NCBI GenBank assembly: GCA_016213625.1
Contig: JACQZZ010000013.1
Location: 1-64,000 of the forward strand
DNA: 64,000 nucleotides
Reading direction: 5' to 3'
From: Actinomycetota bacterium
Lineage (GTDB): Bacteria; Actinomycetota; Acidimicrobiia; Acidimicrobiales; Ilumatobacteraceae
Numbering within the stretch: position 1 is the first letter of the stretch; every line of letters starts with the position of its first letter. Shown here piece after piece: positions 26,314-34,342 of the stretch. The translations under genes were made by a program, and so were the position numbers. The notes under the pieces were generated by a model. The model had not been told where the DNA came from and made no database searches. It saw nothing but the letters and a program-made list of their open reading frames with translations.

Positions 26314-27102
26314 TCAGTGGGTGCGGGCCCAGCGGACGCCGCCGGCGAAGCCGCCCACGGCCAGGCCCACGGCGCCCACGGTCTGCGTGGTGCGACGGAT
26401 GACGGCCTTGCTGCGCTTGCGGAACTCCACCACCGGCCAGCCGTGGTCGGCGGCGACCCGTTCGAGTGGCGCATCGGGGTTGACGGCCACCGGGTGGCCC
26501 ACGGCGCGCAGCATCGGCAGGTCGCTGTGGGAGTCGCTGTAGGCCCAGCAGCGCTCGAGGTCGAGCCCTTGGACGGCGGCGATCTCCTCCATGGCCTCCA
26601 CCTTGCCGGGGCCGTAGCAGAACGGACCGGCGAGTTCGCCGGTGTAGGTGCCGTCGACGATGCGGCTGCGGGTGCCGATGCCGGCGGTCATGCCCAGTGC
26701 CTTGGCGAGCGGCTCGACGAGCTCGATGGGTGATGCCGACACGATGTACGTGGCACGCCCGGCATCGCGGTGCTGCTCGATGAGGCGCATGGACTCGGGC
26801 CGCACTCGCTCCATCAGCTTGGGCACGATGTCGGCGTTCAGTGCCACCAGGTCGTCGAGCCGGACACCCTTCACCGCGCCGAGGATGCGGTCGCGTACGC
26901 CCATCGACGTGTCGTCGTCGGCGCCGGCGAGCAGGAACTGGAGTGCGCTGAAGGCGTCGCGGACGAACTGATGCGTGGGCACCAACTTTCCTCGCCACGC
27001 TGCGACACCGAGCACGAACGCGCTGGAGCCACTGATGAGGGTGCGGTCGAGATCGAAGAACGCTGCGCTCGAACCGGAGGAGGGCGGGGGGTTGCTGCTC
27101 AT
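26314..27102 (-). CDS. HAD-superfamily IB phosphatase (SerB-like)
   Basis: A 262-residue HAD hydrolase. Motif I is FFDLDRTLISGSS near residue 15, motif II is IVSASPIE, motif III contains the conserved Lys (GPGKVEAMEEI) and motif IV is WAYSDSHSDLPML. A C-terminal tail (residues about 235-262) is hydrophobic and glycine-rich, as seen in actinobacterial HAD-IB proteins, and may associate with the membrane. Likely substrates are small phosphomonoesters or lysophospholipid-type phosphates. The ATG overlaps the rsmI stop (ATGA). Confidence 0.85.
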   Translation of the reverse strand: MSSNPPPSSGSSAAFFDLDRTLISGSSAFVLGVAAWRGKLVPTHQFVRDAFSALQFLLAGADDDTSMGVRDRILGAVKGVRLDDLVALNADIVPKLMERVRPESMRLIEQHRDAGRATYIVSASPIELVEPLAKALGMTAGIGTRSRIVDGTYTGELAGPFCYGPGKVEAMEEIAAVQGLDLERCWAYSDSHSDLPMLRAVGHPVAVNPDAPLERVAADHGWPVVEFRKRSKAVIRRTTQTVGAVGLAVGGFAGGVRWARTH

Positions 27103-27932
27103 CGGGGAATCGTGAGGGCGAGGTCGTAGACCCGGCGCTTGGATGCGCCGGTCGCACCCATCACCGTAGCGATTGCCGTGCGACGATCGGCGCCGCCCGA
27201 CAGTGCCATGCGTAACGCGTGCACGATCTGCTCGTCGGTGGCGGCGGTGGCCGCGGGTGCGCCTTCGAGCACCATCACGTACTCGCCGCGCGGTGCCACC
27301 TCCGCCAGATGCGCCACGGCTTCGCCGAGCGTGCCGCGCCACACTTCCTCGTAGAGCTTGGTGAGCTCGCGAGCGAGCGCCACCCGCCGGTCGGGTCCGC
27401 ACGCAGCGGCGAGGTCGGCCACGGTGCGAGCCGCGCGGTGCGGCGCCTCGTAGAGCACCACCGTGCGCCGCTCGGCGGCCACCTCGGCGAGGCGGTCGCC
27501 GCGTTCGCGGCCGCTACGCGGGACGAACCCCTCGAACACGAAGCGCGTGGTGTCGAAGCCGCTGACCACCAGTGCCATCCCCAGTGCCGCCGGCCCCGGC
27601 ACCGCGGTGACGGAGTACCCGGCGTCGACCGCGGCGCGCACCAGACGCATGCCCGGATCACTGATGCCCGGCGTGCCGGCATCGGTGACCACGGCCACGT
27701 CGTGCCCGCCGGCCAGCAGCCCGAGCACCTCGTCGGTGCGCGCGTCCTCGGTGTGCTCGTTGGCGACCGCCAGTCGAACACCCGACACGCCGGCATGTGA
27801 CAGCAGCTTGCCGCTGTGGCGCGTGTCCTCGCAGCAGATGAGCGCGCACGAGCGCAACGATTCGACGGCGCGCGGCGGAAGGTCGCCCAGGTTGCCGATG
27901 GGAGTGCTCACCAGCACCAGTCGACCGCTCAC
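27099..27932 (-). CDS. rsmI: 16S rRNA (cytidine1402-2'-O)-methyltransferase
   Basis: A 277-residue tetrapyrrole-methylase-fold enzyme that 2'-O-methylates C1402 of 16S rRNA. Family motifs: LVLVSTPIGNLGDLPPRAVE, CEDTRHSGKLLSHAGV, VVTDAGTPGISDPG, PGPAALGMALVVSGF and YEAPHRAARTVADL. The GTG start at 27932 overlaps the stop of the DUF192 gene (GTGA), and its stop overlaps the HAD gene start, making a tightly coupled three-gene unit. Confidence 0.95.
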   Translation of the reverse strand: MSGRLVLVSTPIGNLGDLPPRAVESLRSCALICCEDTRHSGKLLSHAGVSGVRLAVANEHTEDARTDEVLGLLAGGHDVAVVTDAGTPGISDPGMRLVRAAVDAGYSVTAVPGPAALGMALVVSGFDTTRFVFEGFVPRSGRERGDRLAEVAAERRTVVLYEAPHRAARTVADLAAACGPDRRVALARELTKLYEEVWRGTLGEAVAHLAEVAPRGEYVMVLEGAPAATAATDEQIVHALRMALSGGADRRTAIATVMGATGASKRRVYDLALTIPR

Positions 27933-28267
27933 TCGCGCCACTCCACCAGATCGCCCACGTGCAGACCCCATCGTTCGAAGGCACCGTGCTGGGCCTCCAC
28001 CACGCGGGCGGCGTCGCGGACGAACGTGCCGATGCGGTTCGGCGCGAGGTGGCCGATGTGCAACACGGTGCCATCGGCTGCCAGGTGGGCGACGTCGATG
28101 GCGAACTTCATGCCCACGGAGTGGACCCACCGAGTGCGCTCGAGCACCAGGGCACCCTCGATGCCGCTGCGACCCAAGAGTCCCTTGCCTCGGTCGGCGT
28201 GCGACTCGGCGAGCTGAGCGCTCGCGAGCACGGTGCCGTTGCTCACCAGCCAGCCGTCGCGGGTCAT
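27929..28267 (-). CDS. DUF192 family protein
   Basis: A 112-residue protein covering one complete DUF192 domain: RGKGLLGRSGIEGALVLE, then TRWVHSVGMKFAIDVAHL and a closing VVEAQHGAFERWGLHVGD. The ATG at 28267 is where family similarity starts; upstream in-frame codons are unrelated. There is no signal peptide, unlike many DUF192 proteins. Function is unknown. It heads the unit with rsmI and the HAD phosphatase gene. Confidence 0.85.
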   Translation of the reverse strand: MTRDGWLVSNGTVLASAQLAESHADRGKGLLGRSGIEGALVLERTRWVHSVGMKFAIDVAHLAADGTVLHIGHLAPNRIGTFVRDAARVVEAQHGAFERWGLHVGDLVEWRE

Positions 28268-28295
28268 GTCGACAGATTGGCACGTTCGACGCGCT

Positions 28296-29210
28296 TCACA
28301 GGAGCGGCACGTCGGGAGCGGTGGTGAAGTCGTTGCGCCGACCGGCGGCCGCGTCGTACCAGGCCTTGCCGACCACGGAGGCGAAGATGATCGCGCCACC
28401 CAGCAGCGTGAGCGGCTTCGGCTGCAGGTCGAGGATGATGAAGCCCCAGATGGGGACGAACACCATCTCTGTCTGGGCGAACACGGTCATCGGCACGGCG
28501 GGCACCTGCTTCGACGCGCGGTTGAACATGACCGTCCCCACGACGATGATCACCGCGCCGTGGAACAGCGCCCAGGTCAGGTCGGCGGCCGGTGGCACGA
28601 GGGTCTTGCCGTGCGCGATGGTGACCGCCCCGCAGACCACGATCATCAATGCGCCGTAGCCGGGCAGGACGGGCGACCAGTCGCGGGCCGTGTCGGTGCG
28701 CAGGCAGACCGTGTAGATCGCGAATCCGACGGATGCGGTGAGGGCTGCGATGTTGCCGGCCATGCTGCCGGCCTCGAGGTCGCTGAACACCGTGATCAGC
28801 AGACCCACCATGCCGCCCACCAGCGCGACGATGGTGCTCGTGGACATCCGTTCGCCGAGGACGCGGGCGAACACCACGGCCACGAGCGGCGTGAGCGAGC
28901 CCAGGAACGCGGCGTTGGCCGGGGTGGTGGTCTTGACCGCGTACACGAAGCAGAGGGATGCCAGGAACAGACCGAGATTGGCGTACATCATCACCCTGCC
29001 GCTGCGCCACGCCCGAACGGTGGGGAACGGCTTGCGCTGCAGCGCGGCCATGGTCTCGATCACCACGATGATCCCGATGGACCGCCACACCATGTACTGG
29101 AACGCATCGGACTCGTCGGCCAGACGACTGGTGATGCCACCGAAGCTCCACACGACCCCGGCGCCCAGCGCAAGGAGTGATGCGATGAAGGGGAGCTTCT
29201 GCTTGTGCAT
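28296..29210 (-). CDS. EamA/DMT family membrane transporter
   Basis: A 304-residue integral membrane protein with about ten predicted helices arranged as two EamA repeats. The first opens SLLALGAGVVWSFGGITSRL and the second starts near residue 155 (GNIAALTASVGFAIYTVCLR); the typical conserved Glu/Gln region FAQTEMVFVPIWGFIIL lies near the end. Members export or import metabolites such as amino acids or sugars. The substrate is not predictable. It is divergent from trmB with a 66-bp gap containing a palindrome. Confidence 0.85.
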   Translation of the reverse strand: MHKQKLPFIASLLALGAGVVWSFGGITSRLADESDAFQYMVWRSIGIIVVIETMAALQRKPFPTVRAWRSGRVMMYANLGLFLASLCFVYAVKTTTPANAAFLGSLTPLVAVVFARVLGERMSTSTIVALVGGMVGLLITVFSDLEAGSMAGNIAALTASVGFAIYTVCLRTDTARDWSPVLPGYGALMIVVCGAVTIAHGKTLVPPAADLTWALFHGAVIIVVGTVMFNRASKQVPAVPMTVFAQTEMVFVPIWGFIILDLQPKPLTLLGGAIIFASVVGKAWYDAAAGRRNDFTTAPDVPLL

Positions 29211-29232
29211 GTTCCGCCGACAGTAGCGGTAC

Positions 29233-29251
29233 GACCGTTCCGGAAACGGTC
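29233..29251. promoter_or_regulatory. Operator-like palindrome between the transporter and trmB genes
   Basis: GACCGTT-CCGGA-AACGGTC has perfect 7-bp arms and lies in the 66-bp divergent gap, 23 nt from the EamA start and 26 nt from the trmB start. It is unlike the other palindromes in the window and no adjacent regulator is encoded. Confidence 0.35.
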
Positions 29252-29276
29252 CTGGAACGCTAGGCGGAAGGGTTGA

Positions 29277-29951
29277 ATGGACCCCGTGAGTTCGCCACCG
29301 CCGTACGCCCGCAGCTTCCGGCCGCGTCGGCGCGGGCTGTCACCCGAGCGGGCGGCGATCTACCGGCGGCTGGCGCCGCGATGGAGCCTCGATGTCGAGG
29401 GGCCGCTGCTCGACTTCGAGCAGGTGTTCGGCCGAGCCGCGCCGGTCGTGTTCGACATCGGGTTCGGTGGCGGCGAGGGACTCATCGACATGGCGGAGGC
29501 GCGACTCGAGGAGTGTGTCATCGGGGTGGAGATCCACACCCCTGGTGTCGCGAAGGTGCTCGACGCCGTCGAGGCCGGTGGGTGGAATCACGTGCGGCTG
29601 GTGGAGGCCGACGCGCTCGACTTCCTGCCGCGCGTGCCCTTCGGTTCGCTCGCCGGTGTGCGCATCTGGTTCCCCGACCCGTGGTTGAAGAACAAGCAGC
29701 AGCACCGTCGGTTGGTTCGCCCACAGGTGGTGGCCGCGCTCACCGACCGGCTGCGGGTCGGCGGAGTGCTGCACGTGGCCACCGACATCGACGAGTACGC
29801 ACGTCACACCGAGAAGGTGGTGGCCGGCGAGGAACGGCTGCAGGGCGGCGCGATTCCTCGGCCCGAGTGGAGGCCCGTCACACGCTTCGAGCGACGGGGG
29901 CTCGCTGCCGGTCGCACACCCACCGACCTCTGGTACGAGCGACTGCCCTGA
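29277..29951 (+). CDS. trmB: tRNA (guanine46-N7)-methyltransferase
   Basis: A 224-residue SAM methyltransferase of normal TrmB length. Motifs: PVVFDIGFGGGEGLIDMA (SAM loop), CVIGVEIHTPGVAKVL, RIWFPDPWLKNKQQHRRLV (the catalytic PDPWxKxxHxKRR-type region, here with KQQHRRL) and HVATDIDEYARH. The first ATG at 29277 gives the usual N-terminal FRPRRRGLSPERAA. It stands alone, divergent from the EamA gene, and its 3' end meets a strong convergent hairpin. Confidence 0.94.
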   Translation: MDPVSSPPPYARSFRPRRRGLSPERAAIYRRLAPRWSLDVEGPLLDFEQVFGRAAPVVFDIGFGGGEGLIDMAEARLEECVIGVEIHTPGVAKVLDAVEAGGWNHVRLVEADALDFLPRVPFGSLAGVRIWFPDPWLKNKQQHRRLVRPQVVAALTDRLRVGGVLHVATDIDEYARHTEKVVAGEERLQGGAIPRPEWRPVTRFERRGLAAGRTPTDLWYERLP

Positions 29952-29963
29952 GCCGCGCCCACG

Positions 29964-29993
29964 AACTGACGTTCCGAGGTCGGAACGTCAGTT
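29964..29993. terminator. Near-perfect 30-bp palindrome, probable bidirectional terminator
   Basis: Arms AACTGACGTTCCGA (29964-29977) and TCGGAACGTCAGTT (29980-29993) are exact complements around a 2-nt centre. It lies between the convergent trmB and sulfatase genes and contains the sulfatase stop codon (29990-29988). The symmetry allows the same hairpin in RNA from either strand. Confidence 0.65.
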
Positions 29994-31439
29994 GGCGTGC
30001 GGGTCGGGGATGCGGCCGGTGAGGCCACTCTTCTTGATGAGCGTGCCGGTGAGCTGACGGTCGAGATGCTGCTGGCGCCACACCAGCATCTTCTGGGCCA
30101 GTGGCAGCACCACGGCCGGGTCGTCCACCTTGGTTTGCCACGTGGGGTCGGCGGCCAGGTCGTAGCAGAGCCAGTCGCCGTCGCCGAACTGCACGTAGGC
30201 GTACCGCTGGTCGCGCACCACCGCGAGGTTCTGGCGTTCGAGTCGGCGATCCCATGGCCAGGGGTGGTCGTCGCGTTGGATGAACACGTCGCGCCAGTCC
30301 CACTCGTAGTGTGCCTCGCGCCGCCACTCGGCCGGTCGCTCGCCGCGCAGGACCGGGGTGAGCGGCAGCCCGTCGCACTGCAGCGGCACCGGCGCTCCGA
30401 TGGCTTCGCACAGCGTGGGCATGATGTCGACGTTCTCGGTGAAGTCGTCGACCACCGTGCCGAAGCCGGCGGGGTGGCGGGGGTCGCGGATCATCCCGAC
30501 GATGTGATAGCTCGACTCGAACCAGCCCAACTTCTGCACGAGGCCCTGGTCGCACAACTGTTCGCCGTGATCGGCGGTGATGATGACCACGGTGTTCTCC
30601 CACTCGCCTCGGTCACGCAGGGCCCGCCAGATGCGACCCATGTGGTGATCGACCTCGCTGATCATCCCGTAGTACTGCGAGCGGAGTTGGGCGACCTCGT
30701 TTGCGTCGGTGGGAGCGGCCGCCTGCGGCACGCCGAGGAAGACGGCGTGAGAGGGGTGGATGTCGTCGGGGATCGGCAACGGAAGCGGGCAGTCCTCGGG
30801 TGCGTACATCGTGCTGTAGTGGCCCGCTGCGTCGTACGGCGGGTGAGGGCGGATGTACGACGTGTGGGCGAACCAGGGCCCGTCTTGCTCGCCCAGCCAC
30901 GTGAGGAAGTGATCGGTGAGGAACTGGGTGACGGAGTGTTCGGCGGGTCGTTCGTGCTCAGTGGCGAGCGCCACCTCGGGGTCGTGCACGTCGTAGCCGA
31001 GCGATTGCAGCCACTCCATCCACGGGCCGTGACGTTCATCGAGGCACAGCAGTTCGTCGAAGCCGGGCAGCACGCCTTCCCAGTTCCGCAGCCGCGGATC
31101 GTCGGGGTCGGAGATGCGCCGGATGTCGGCACCCTGATCCGTGTAGCCGAACATCACCGGGTGGTAGCCGGCGCGCAACCCGAGGCGGGCGACGTTGTCG
31201 AGCGAGTGGGCGAGTGGCGTCCCGTTGGCCACCACCCGATTGTTCATCTGGTACGTGCCGGTGTAGAGCGCTGCACGGCCCGGGGCACACGGAGCGGCCT
31301 GCGCGTAGTGCCGCGAGAACCTCACGCCCTCCTGAGCGAACGCGTCGAGGTGGGGAGTGCGCACCAGTGGATGGCCGGCGCAGGACAGCGAGTCTCCTCG
31401 GTACTGGTCGAGCGTGATGAGGAGTACGTTCGGTCGCAT
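29988..31439 (-). CDS. Sulfatase / phosphonate monoester hydrolase-type enzyme
   Basis: A 483-residue alkaline-phosphatase-superfamily enzyme. It starts NVLLITLDQYRGD, giving the metal Asp, and carries the sulfatase signature Cys51-Ala-Pro-Gly-Arg55 (AAPCAPGRAALYTG), whose Cys would be converted to formylglycine. A second metal site is in VIITADHGEQL. The CxPxR motif, the DQYRGD opening and the length resemble phosphonate monoester hydrolases and phosphodiesterases as much as arylsulfatases. There is no signal peptide, so it is cytoplasmic. GGAG lies five bases before the ATG. No formylglycine-generating enzyme is encoded in the window. Its start codon overlaps that of the divergent SGNH hydrolase gene. 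Confidence 0.85.
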   Translation of the reverse strand: MRPNVLLITLDQYRGDSLSCAGHPLVRTPHLDAFAQEGVRFSRHYAQAAPCAPGRAALYTGTYQMNNRVVANGTPLAHSLDNVARLGLRAGYHPVMFGYTDQGADIRRISDPDDPRLRNWEGVLPGFDELLCLDERHGPWMEWLQSLGYDVHDPEVALATEHERPAEHSVTQFLTDHFLTWLGEQDGPWFAHTSYIRPHPPYDAAGHYSTMYAPEDCPLPLPIPDDIHPSHAVFLGVPQAAAPTDANEVAQLRSQYYGMISEVDHHMGRIWRALRDRGEWENTVVIITADHGEQLCDQGLVQKLGWFESSYHIVGMIRDPRHPAGFGTVVDDFTENVDIMPTLCEAIGAPVPLQCDGLPLTPVLRGERPAEWRREAHYEWDWRDVFIQRDDHPWPWDRRLERQNLAVVRDQRYAYVQFGDGDWLCYDLAADPTWQTKVDDPAVVLPLAQKMLVWRQQHLDRQLTGTLIKKSGLTGRIPDPHAN

Positions 31440-32601
31440 GCTGCTCCGTGAAGTGTCCTTCGAGGGCCCCGTCGAGGTTCGGGGCGCATTCGATCTCGAT
31501 CGTACGCCGGACGGCCTGCTGCCACGCCGTCTGCCGGCGTGGACTCGGCCACAGATCCCCGATGTGTTCATGAACACGATGGTCAGCCTCACGGCCGGGG
31601 TACGTCTGGTGTTCGCCACCGACTCGCCCGTCGTGGAACTCACCATGCACCCGCGCAGCATCCACCTCGTGGGCAGCCCGCTTCGCCCGCCGGTGTTCCA
31701 GATGGTGGTCGACGGCGAGCTGCTTCCCGATACGCCGGCGGCCGGTGGCACCATCGTGCACATCGACCGCGAGAAGGGCGTCGACGGTGTGGAGTTCGAA
31801 GTCGGCGGCGCCGTCACCGTTCGCTGGGACGACCTCGGTGATCATCGCAAGTCCATCGAGATCTGGATGCCCACGGACTCGTCGATCGAACTGCAGTCGC
31901 TCCGCCTGGTCGACACCGCGATGGTGGACGCCGTGCCCGTCACCCGTCGGCGGTGGACGCACTACGGCTCGAGCATCAGCCACTGCATGGACGTGGACCG
32001 CCCGTTCGACGCATGGCCGGTGATCGTGGCTCGAGCCAACGACCTCGAGCTGACGGATCTCGGCCTGGCGGGACAGTGCCAGTTGGACCCGTTCATGGGC
32101 CGCGTCATCCGCGACCTGCCTGCCGACGTGATCAGTCTGAAGCTCGGCATCAACCTGGTGAACGCCGCGTCGATGACGGAGCGAACGTTCGGCCCGGCGG
32201 TGCACGGTCTGCTCGATCACATTCGTGACGGGCACCCGACCACGCCGCTGCTGGTGGTGTCGCCCATCTTCTGCGGTGAGGTCGAGCACCACCCCGGGCC
32301 CACGGTGGGTGCGCCCGACGGCGGCATCACCGTGGTGCCCGCGGCACTCGAAGCGCGCCCGCTGGGGCTGACCCTCACGCGCATCCGCGAGATGCTCACC
32401 GACATCGTGTCGACCCGCCGTGCCGCGGGCGACGACGCGCTGGCGTACCTGGATGGTCTGTCGTTGTTCGGCGAGGCCGATCGGACGTTGCTGTACGACC
32501 GGCTGCACCCGTCACCGGAGGGGTACGCGCTGCTGGGGACTCGCTTCGCCGTCGCGGCGTTCGGTCCCGGTGGTCACCTGGCGAGTTCGACGCGCAGCTG
32601 A
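31438..32601 (+). CDS. SGNH/GDSL-family hydrolase with N-terminal beta domain
   Basis: A 387-residue protein. Residues 1-165 form a beta-rich domain, then an SGNH hydrolase domain begins at RRWTHYGSSISHC, where the Ser of the GSS motif replaces GDS. Block III is KLGINLVNAAS, and the C-terminal catalytic pair is in YDRLHPSPEGY (Asp and His). This layout resembles carbohydrate esterases that deacylate sugars. The ATG at 31438 overlaps, on the other strand, the start of the sulfatase gene; longer forms using start codons further upstream would overlap that gene even more. An AGGAG lies 13 nt upstream, which is long. The 3' end overlaps the convergent DUF885 gene by 28 nt. Confidence 0.78.
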   Translation: MLLREVSFEGPVEVRGAFDLDRTPDGLLPRRLPAWTRPQIPDVFMNTMVSLTAGVRLVFATDSPVVELTMHPRSIHLVGSPLRPPVFQMVVDGELLPDTPAAGGTIVHIDREKGVDGVEFEVGGAVTVRWDDLGDHRKSIEIWMPTDSSIELQSLRLVDTAMVDAVPVTRRRWTHYGSSISHCMDVDRPFDAWPVIVARANDLELTDLGLAGQCQLDPFMGRVIRDLPADVISLKLGINLVNAASMTERTFGPAVHGLLDHIRDGHPTTPLLVVSPIFCGEVEHHPGPTVGAPDGGITVVPAALEARPLGLTLTRIREMLTDIVSTRRAAGDDALAYLDGLSLFGEADRTLLYDRLHPSPEGYALLGTRFAVAAFGPGGHLASSTRS

Positions 32602-34256
32602 CCCAGCCCCACCGCCCCGAGCTTGAGCGCCCGGGTGTGCCACGCGCGCAGATCGAACGCGCCACCCTCGCGAGCCTTGGCCTCGTCGCGTGCAGCGAGC
32701 CATTCACGCTCGCCGATCTTGTAACTGATGGCCTGTGCCGGCCAGCCGAGGTAGCGATCGATCTCGCTGCGCAGGAACGCCTCGCCACAGCCGGTCTCGG
32801 AGAGTGCGAACTGGAAGCCGAGGTCGCCGTTCCACACCTCGCCGCCGTGGAAGGGCGTGCCGTCGGACAGTGTGGTGTGCTGCGGGATGCGGAAGCCGAG
32901 GTGCATGCCGATGTCGATGATGACTCGCACCGTGCGCAGGATCTGGCCGCTGAGGAACCCGAGGCGGAAGTCGGGCGACTCGAACCATCCGAACTCGTCG
33001 CACAAGCGCTCGGCGTAGAGCGCCCACCCTTCGCCGTGTCCGCTGATGAACGACGTGCGCTGGATGCGGCTGAGCGAGTCGGCCTGCACCATGGCGTAGC
33101 CCAACTGCAGGTGATGCCCGGGCACGCTCTCGTGGTAGCAGGTGGTGACGTCGCCCCACATCGGGAACGAGGTGCGGCCCAACGTGGGATACCACGTCCG
33201 GCCGGGACGGCTGAAGTCCTCGGACGGCGTGGTGTAGTACGGCGCCGCGGCGGATCCGGCCGGCGGGATGAGCGCCTCGCAGCGGTCCATCACCTCCGGG
33301 ATCTCGAAGTGTTCGTGGCTGCGACGCAGCGCCTCATCGGTGATCTCCTGCAACCACTCGCGATATGCGTCGGCGCCGTGCACCGCGCGGTCGGGGTCGT
33401 TGTCGAGCAGATGGATGACCTCGGCGAACCCGGCACCCGGGAGGATGCGCTCGCACGTGGCCCGGATGTCGGCGCGCAGCGCATGGAAGTCGGACCACGC
33501 CCACTCGTACATCTCGGCCGGGTCGAAGTCGGCTCCGAGCATCTGGCGCACACCCACTCGGTACCGCTCGGGTCCGCATCCGTCGTGCTCGGCGGCCGAC
33601 GGGGCATAGACCTCGCGAAGGTATGCGGCGAACCCGGCGTACGCTTCGTTGGCCGCGGTGGCCCCGTCGCGCACGGCGGCCACGAGCGTGGGCGGAAGTG
33701 CGGCATTCGCGGCTGCTTCGTCGGCCAGGGTGTCGAACCACCGGTTCTCGGCCCAGGTCGCCGCCTGGTCGGCGGCGGCCAATGCCTGACGTCGTGCAGC
33801 CACGATGCCAGCAGCCCGACCCTGTTCGTACGTGGTGCGCAGACCATCGACGGCGGTGGGGATGGCACTCAGCCGGGCCTCGATGTTCTCCCACGCGCCG
33901 GTGCCGTTGCGCGGCATGAGGTCGAAGGTGCTGCGCAACGTGGAGGCGGGCGCGGCGATGGCGCGTACGGTGCGCTGCCACTCGCCGGTGTCGTGGGCGA
34001 GCAGCGACGTGCTGAAGCGCTCGTCGATGAAGTCGCGGGCCAGTCGGTCGTCCTCGCCGGTCACCGGCAGGGCGGCCAGTTCCTGCAGCCCGCGGCGGGT
34101 GTGCTGTGCGCGGGCCTCGAAACCCGCAGGGGAGTAGTCGGTGAGGAGATGGTCGTATCCGGGGATGCCGCGGGAGGTGGCGGCGCACGGGTCCAACGCG
34201 GCCTGGCCATCGATGTAGCGGTCGGCGAACTCGAAGATCGGGGAGGTTCCACTCAT
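32574..34256 (-). CDS. DUF885 family protein, probable metallopeptidase
   Basis: A 560-residue protein of the DUF885 family. The family's metal-like motif is present as HESVPGHHLQLGYA in the C-terminal half, following TFPMWGDVTTCY-type sequence, and a late conserved EGWALYAERLCDEFG segment follows. Family members have normal lengths of 550-600 residues and are thought to be zinc-dependent carboxypeptidase-like enzymes. There is no signal peptide. It is divergent from the LacI regulator gene. Confidence 0.8.
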   Translation of the reverse strand: MSGTSPIFEFADRYIDGQAALDPCAATSRGIPGYDHLLTDYSPAGFEARAQHTRRGLQELAALPVTGEDDRLARDFIDERFSTSLLAHDTGEWQRTVRAIAAPASTLRSTFDLMPRNGTGAWENIEARLSAIPTAVDGLRTTYEQGRAAGIVAARRQALAAADQAATWAENRWFDTLADEAAANAALPPTLVAAVRDGATAANEAYAGFAAYLREVYAPSAAEHDGCGPERYRVGVRQMLGADFDPAEMYEWAWSDFHALRADIRATCERILPGAGFAEVIHLLDNDPDRAVHGADAYREWLQEITDEALRRSHEHFEIPEVMDRCEALIPPAGSAAAPYYTTPSEDFSRPGRTWYPTLGRTSFPMWGDVTTCYHESVPGHHLQLGYAMVQADSLSRIQRTSFISGHGEGWALYAERLCDEFGWFESPDFRLGFLSGQILRTVRVIIDIGMHLGFRIPQHTTLSDGTPFHGGEVWNGDLGFQFALSETGCGEAFLRSEIDRYLGWPAQAISYKIGEREWLAARDEAKAREGGAFDLRAWHTRALKLGAVGLGQLRVELAR

Positions 34257-34316
34257 GGGCTGGAGCGTAGACCCCAGGTGAGCGGGCCTTTCGTGCAGTT
34301 CGCTCTTCCATCGTCG

Positions 34317-34340
34317 TGGAAACTCGCGGTAGAGTTTCCA
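34317..34340. promoter_or_regulatory. LacI-type operator overlapping the regulator's own promoter
   Basis: TGGAAACTC-GCGGTA-GAGTTTCCA is a perfect inverted repeat with 9-bp arms. It ends 2 nt before the GTG start of the LacI gene. A possible -10 (TAGAGT, 34330-34335) falls inside it, which would place the transcription start at or near the GTG, so the message may be leaderless and autorepressed (inference). Confidence 0.65.
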
Positions 34341-34342
34341 CA

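Noticed and set aside
27402-28399. N-terminal extensions of the HAD, rsmI and DUF192 open frames
   Set aside because: The extra in-frame sequence is out-of-frame translation of the neighbouring upstream gene or region; family similarity starts at 27102, 27932 and 28267, the first two with ATGA/GTGA couplings.
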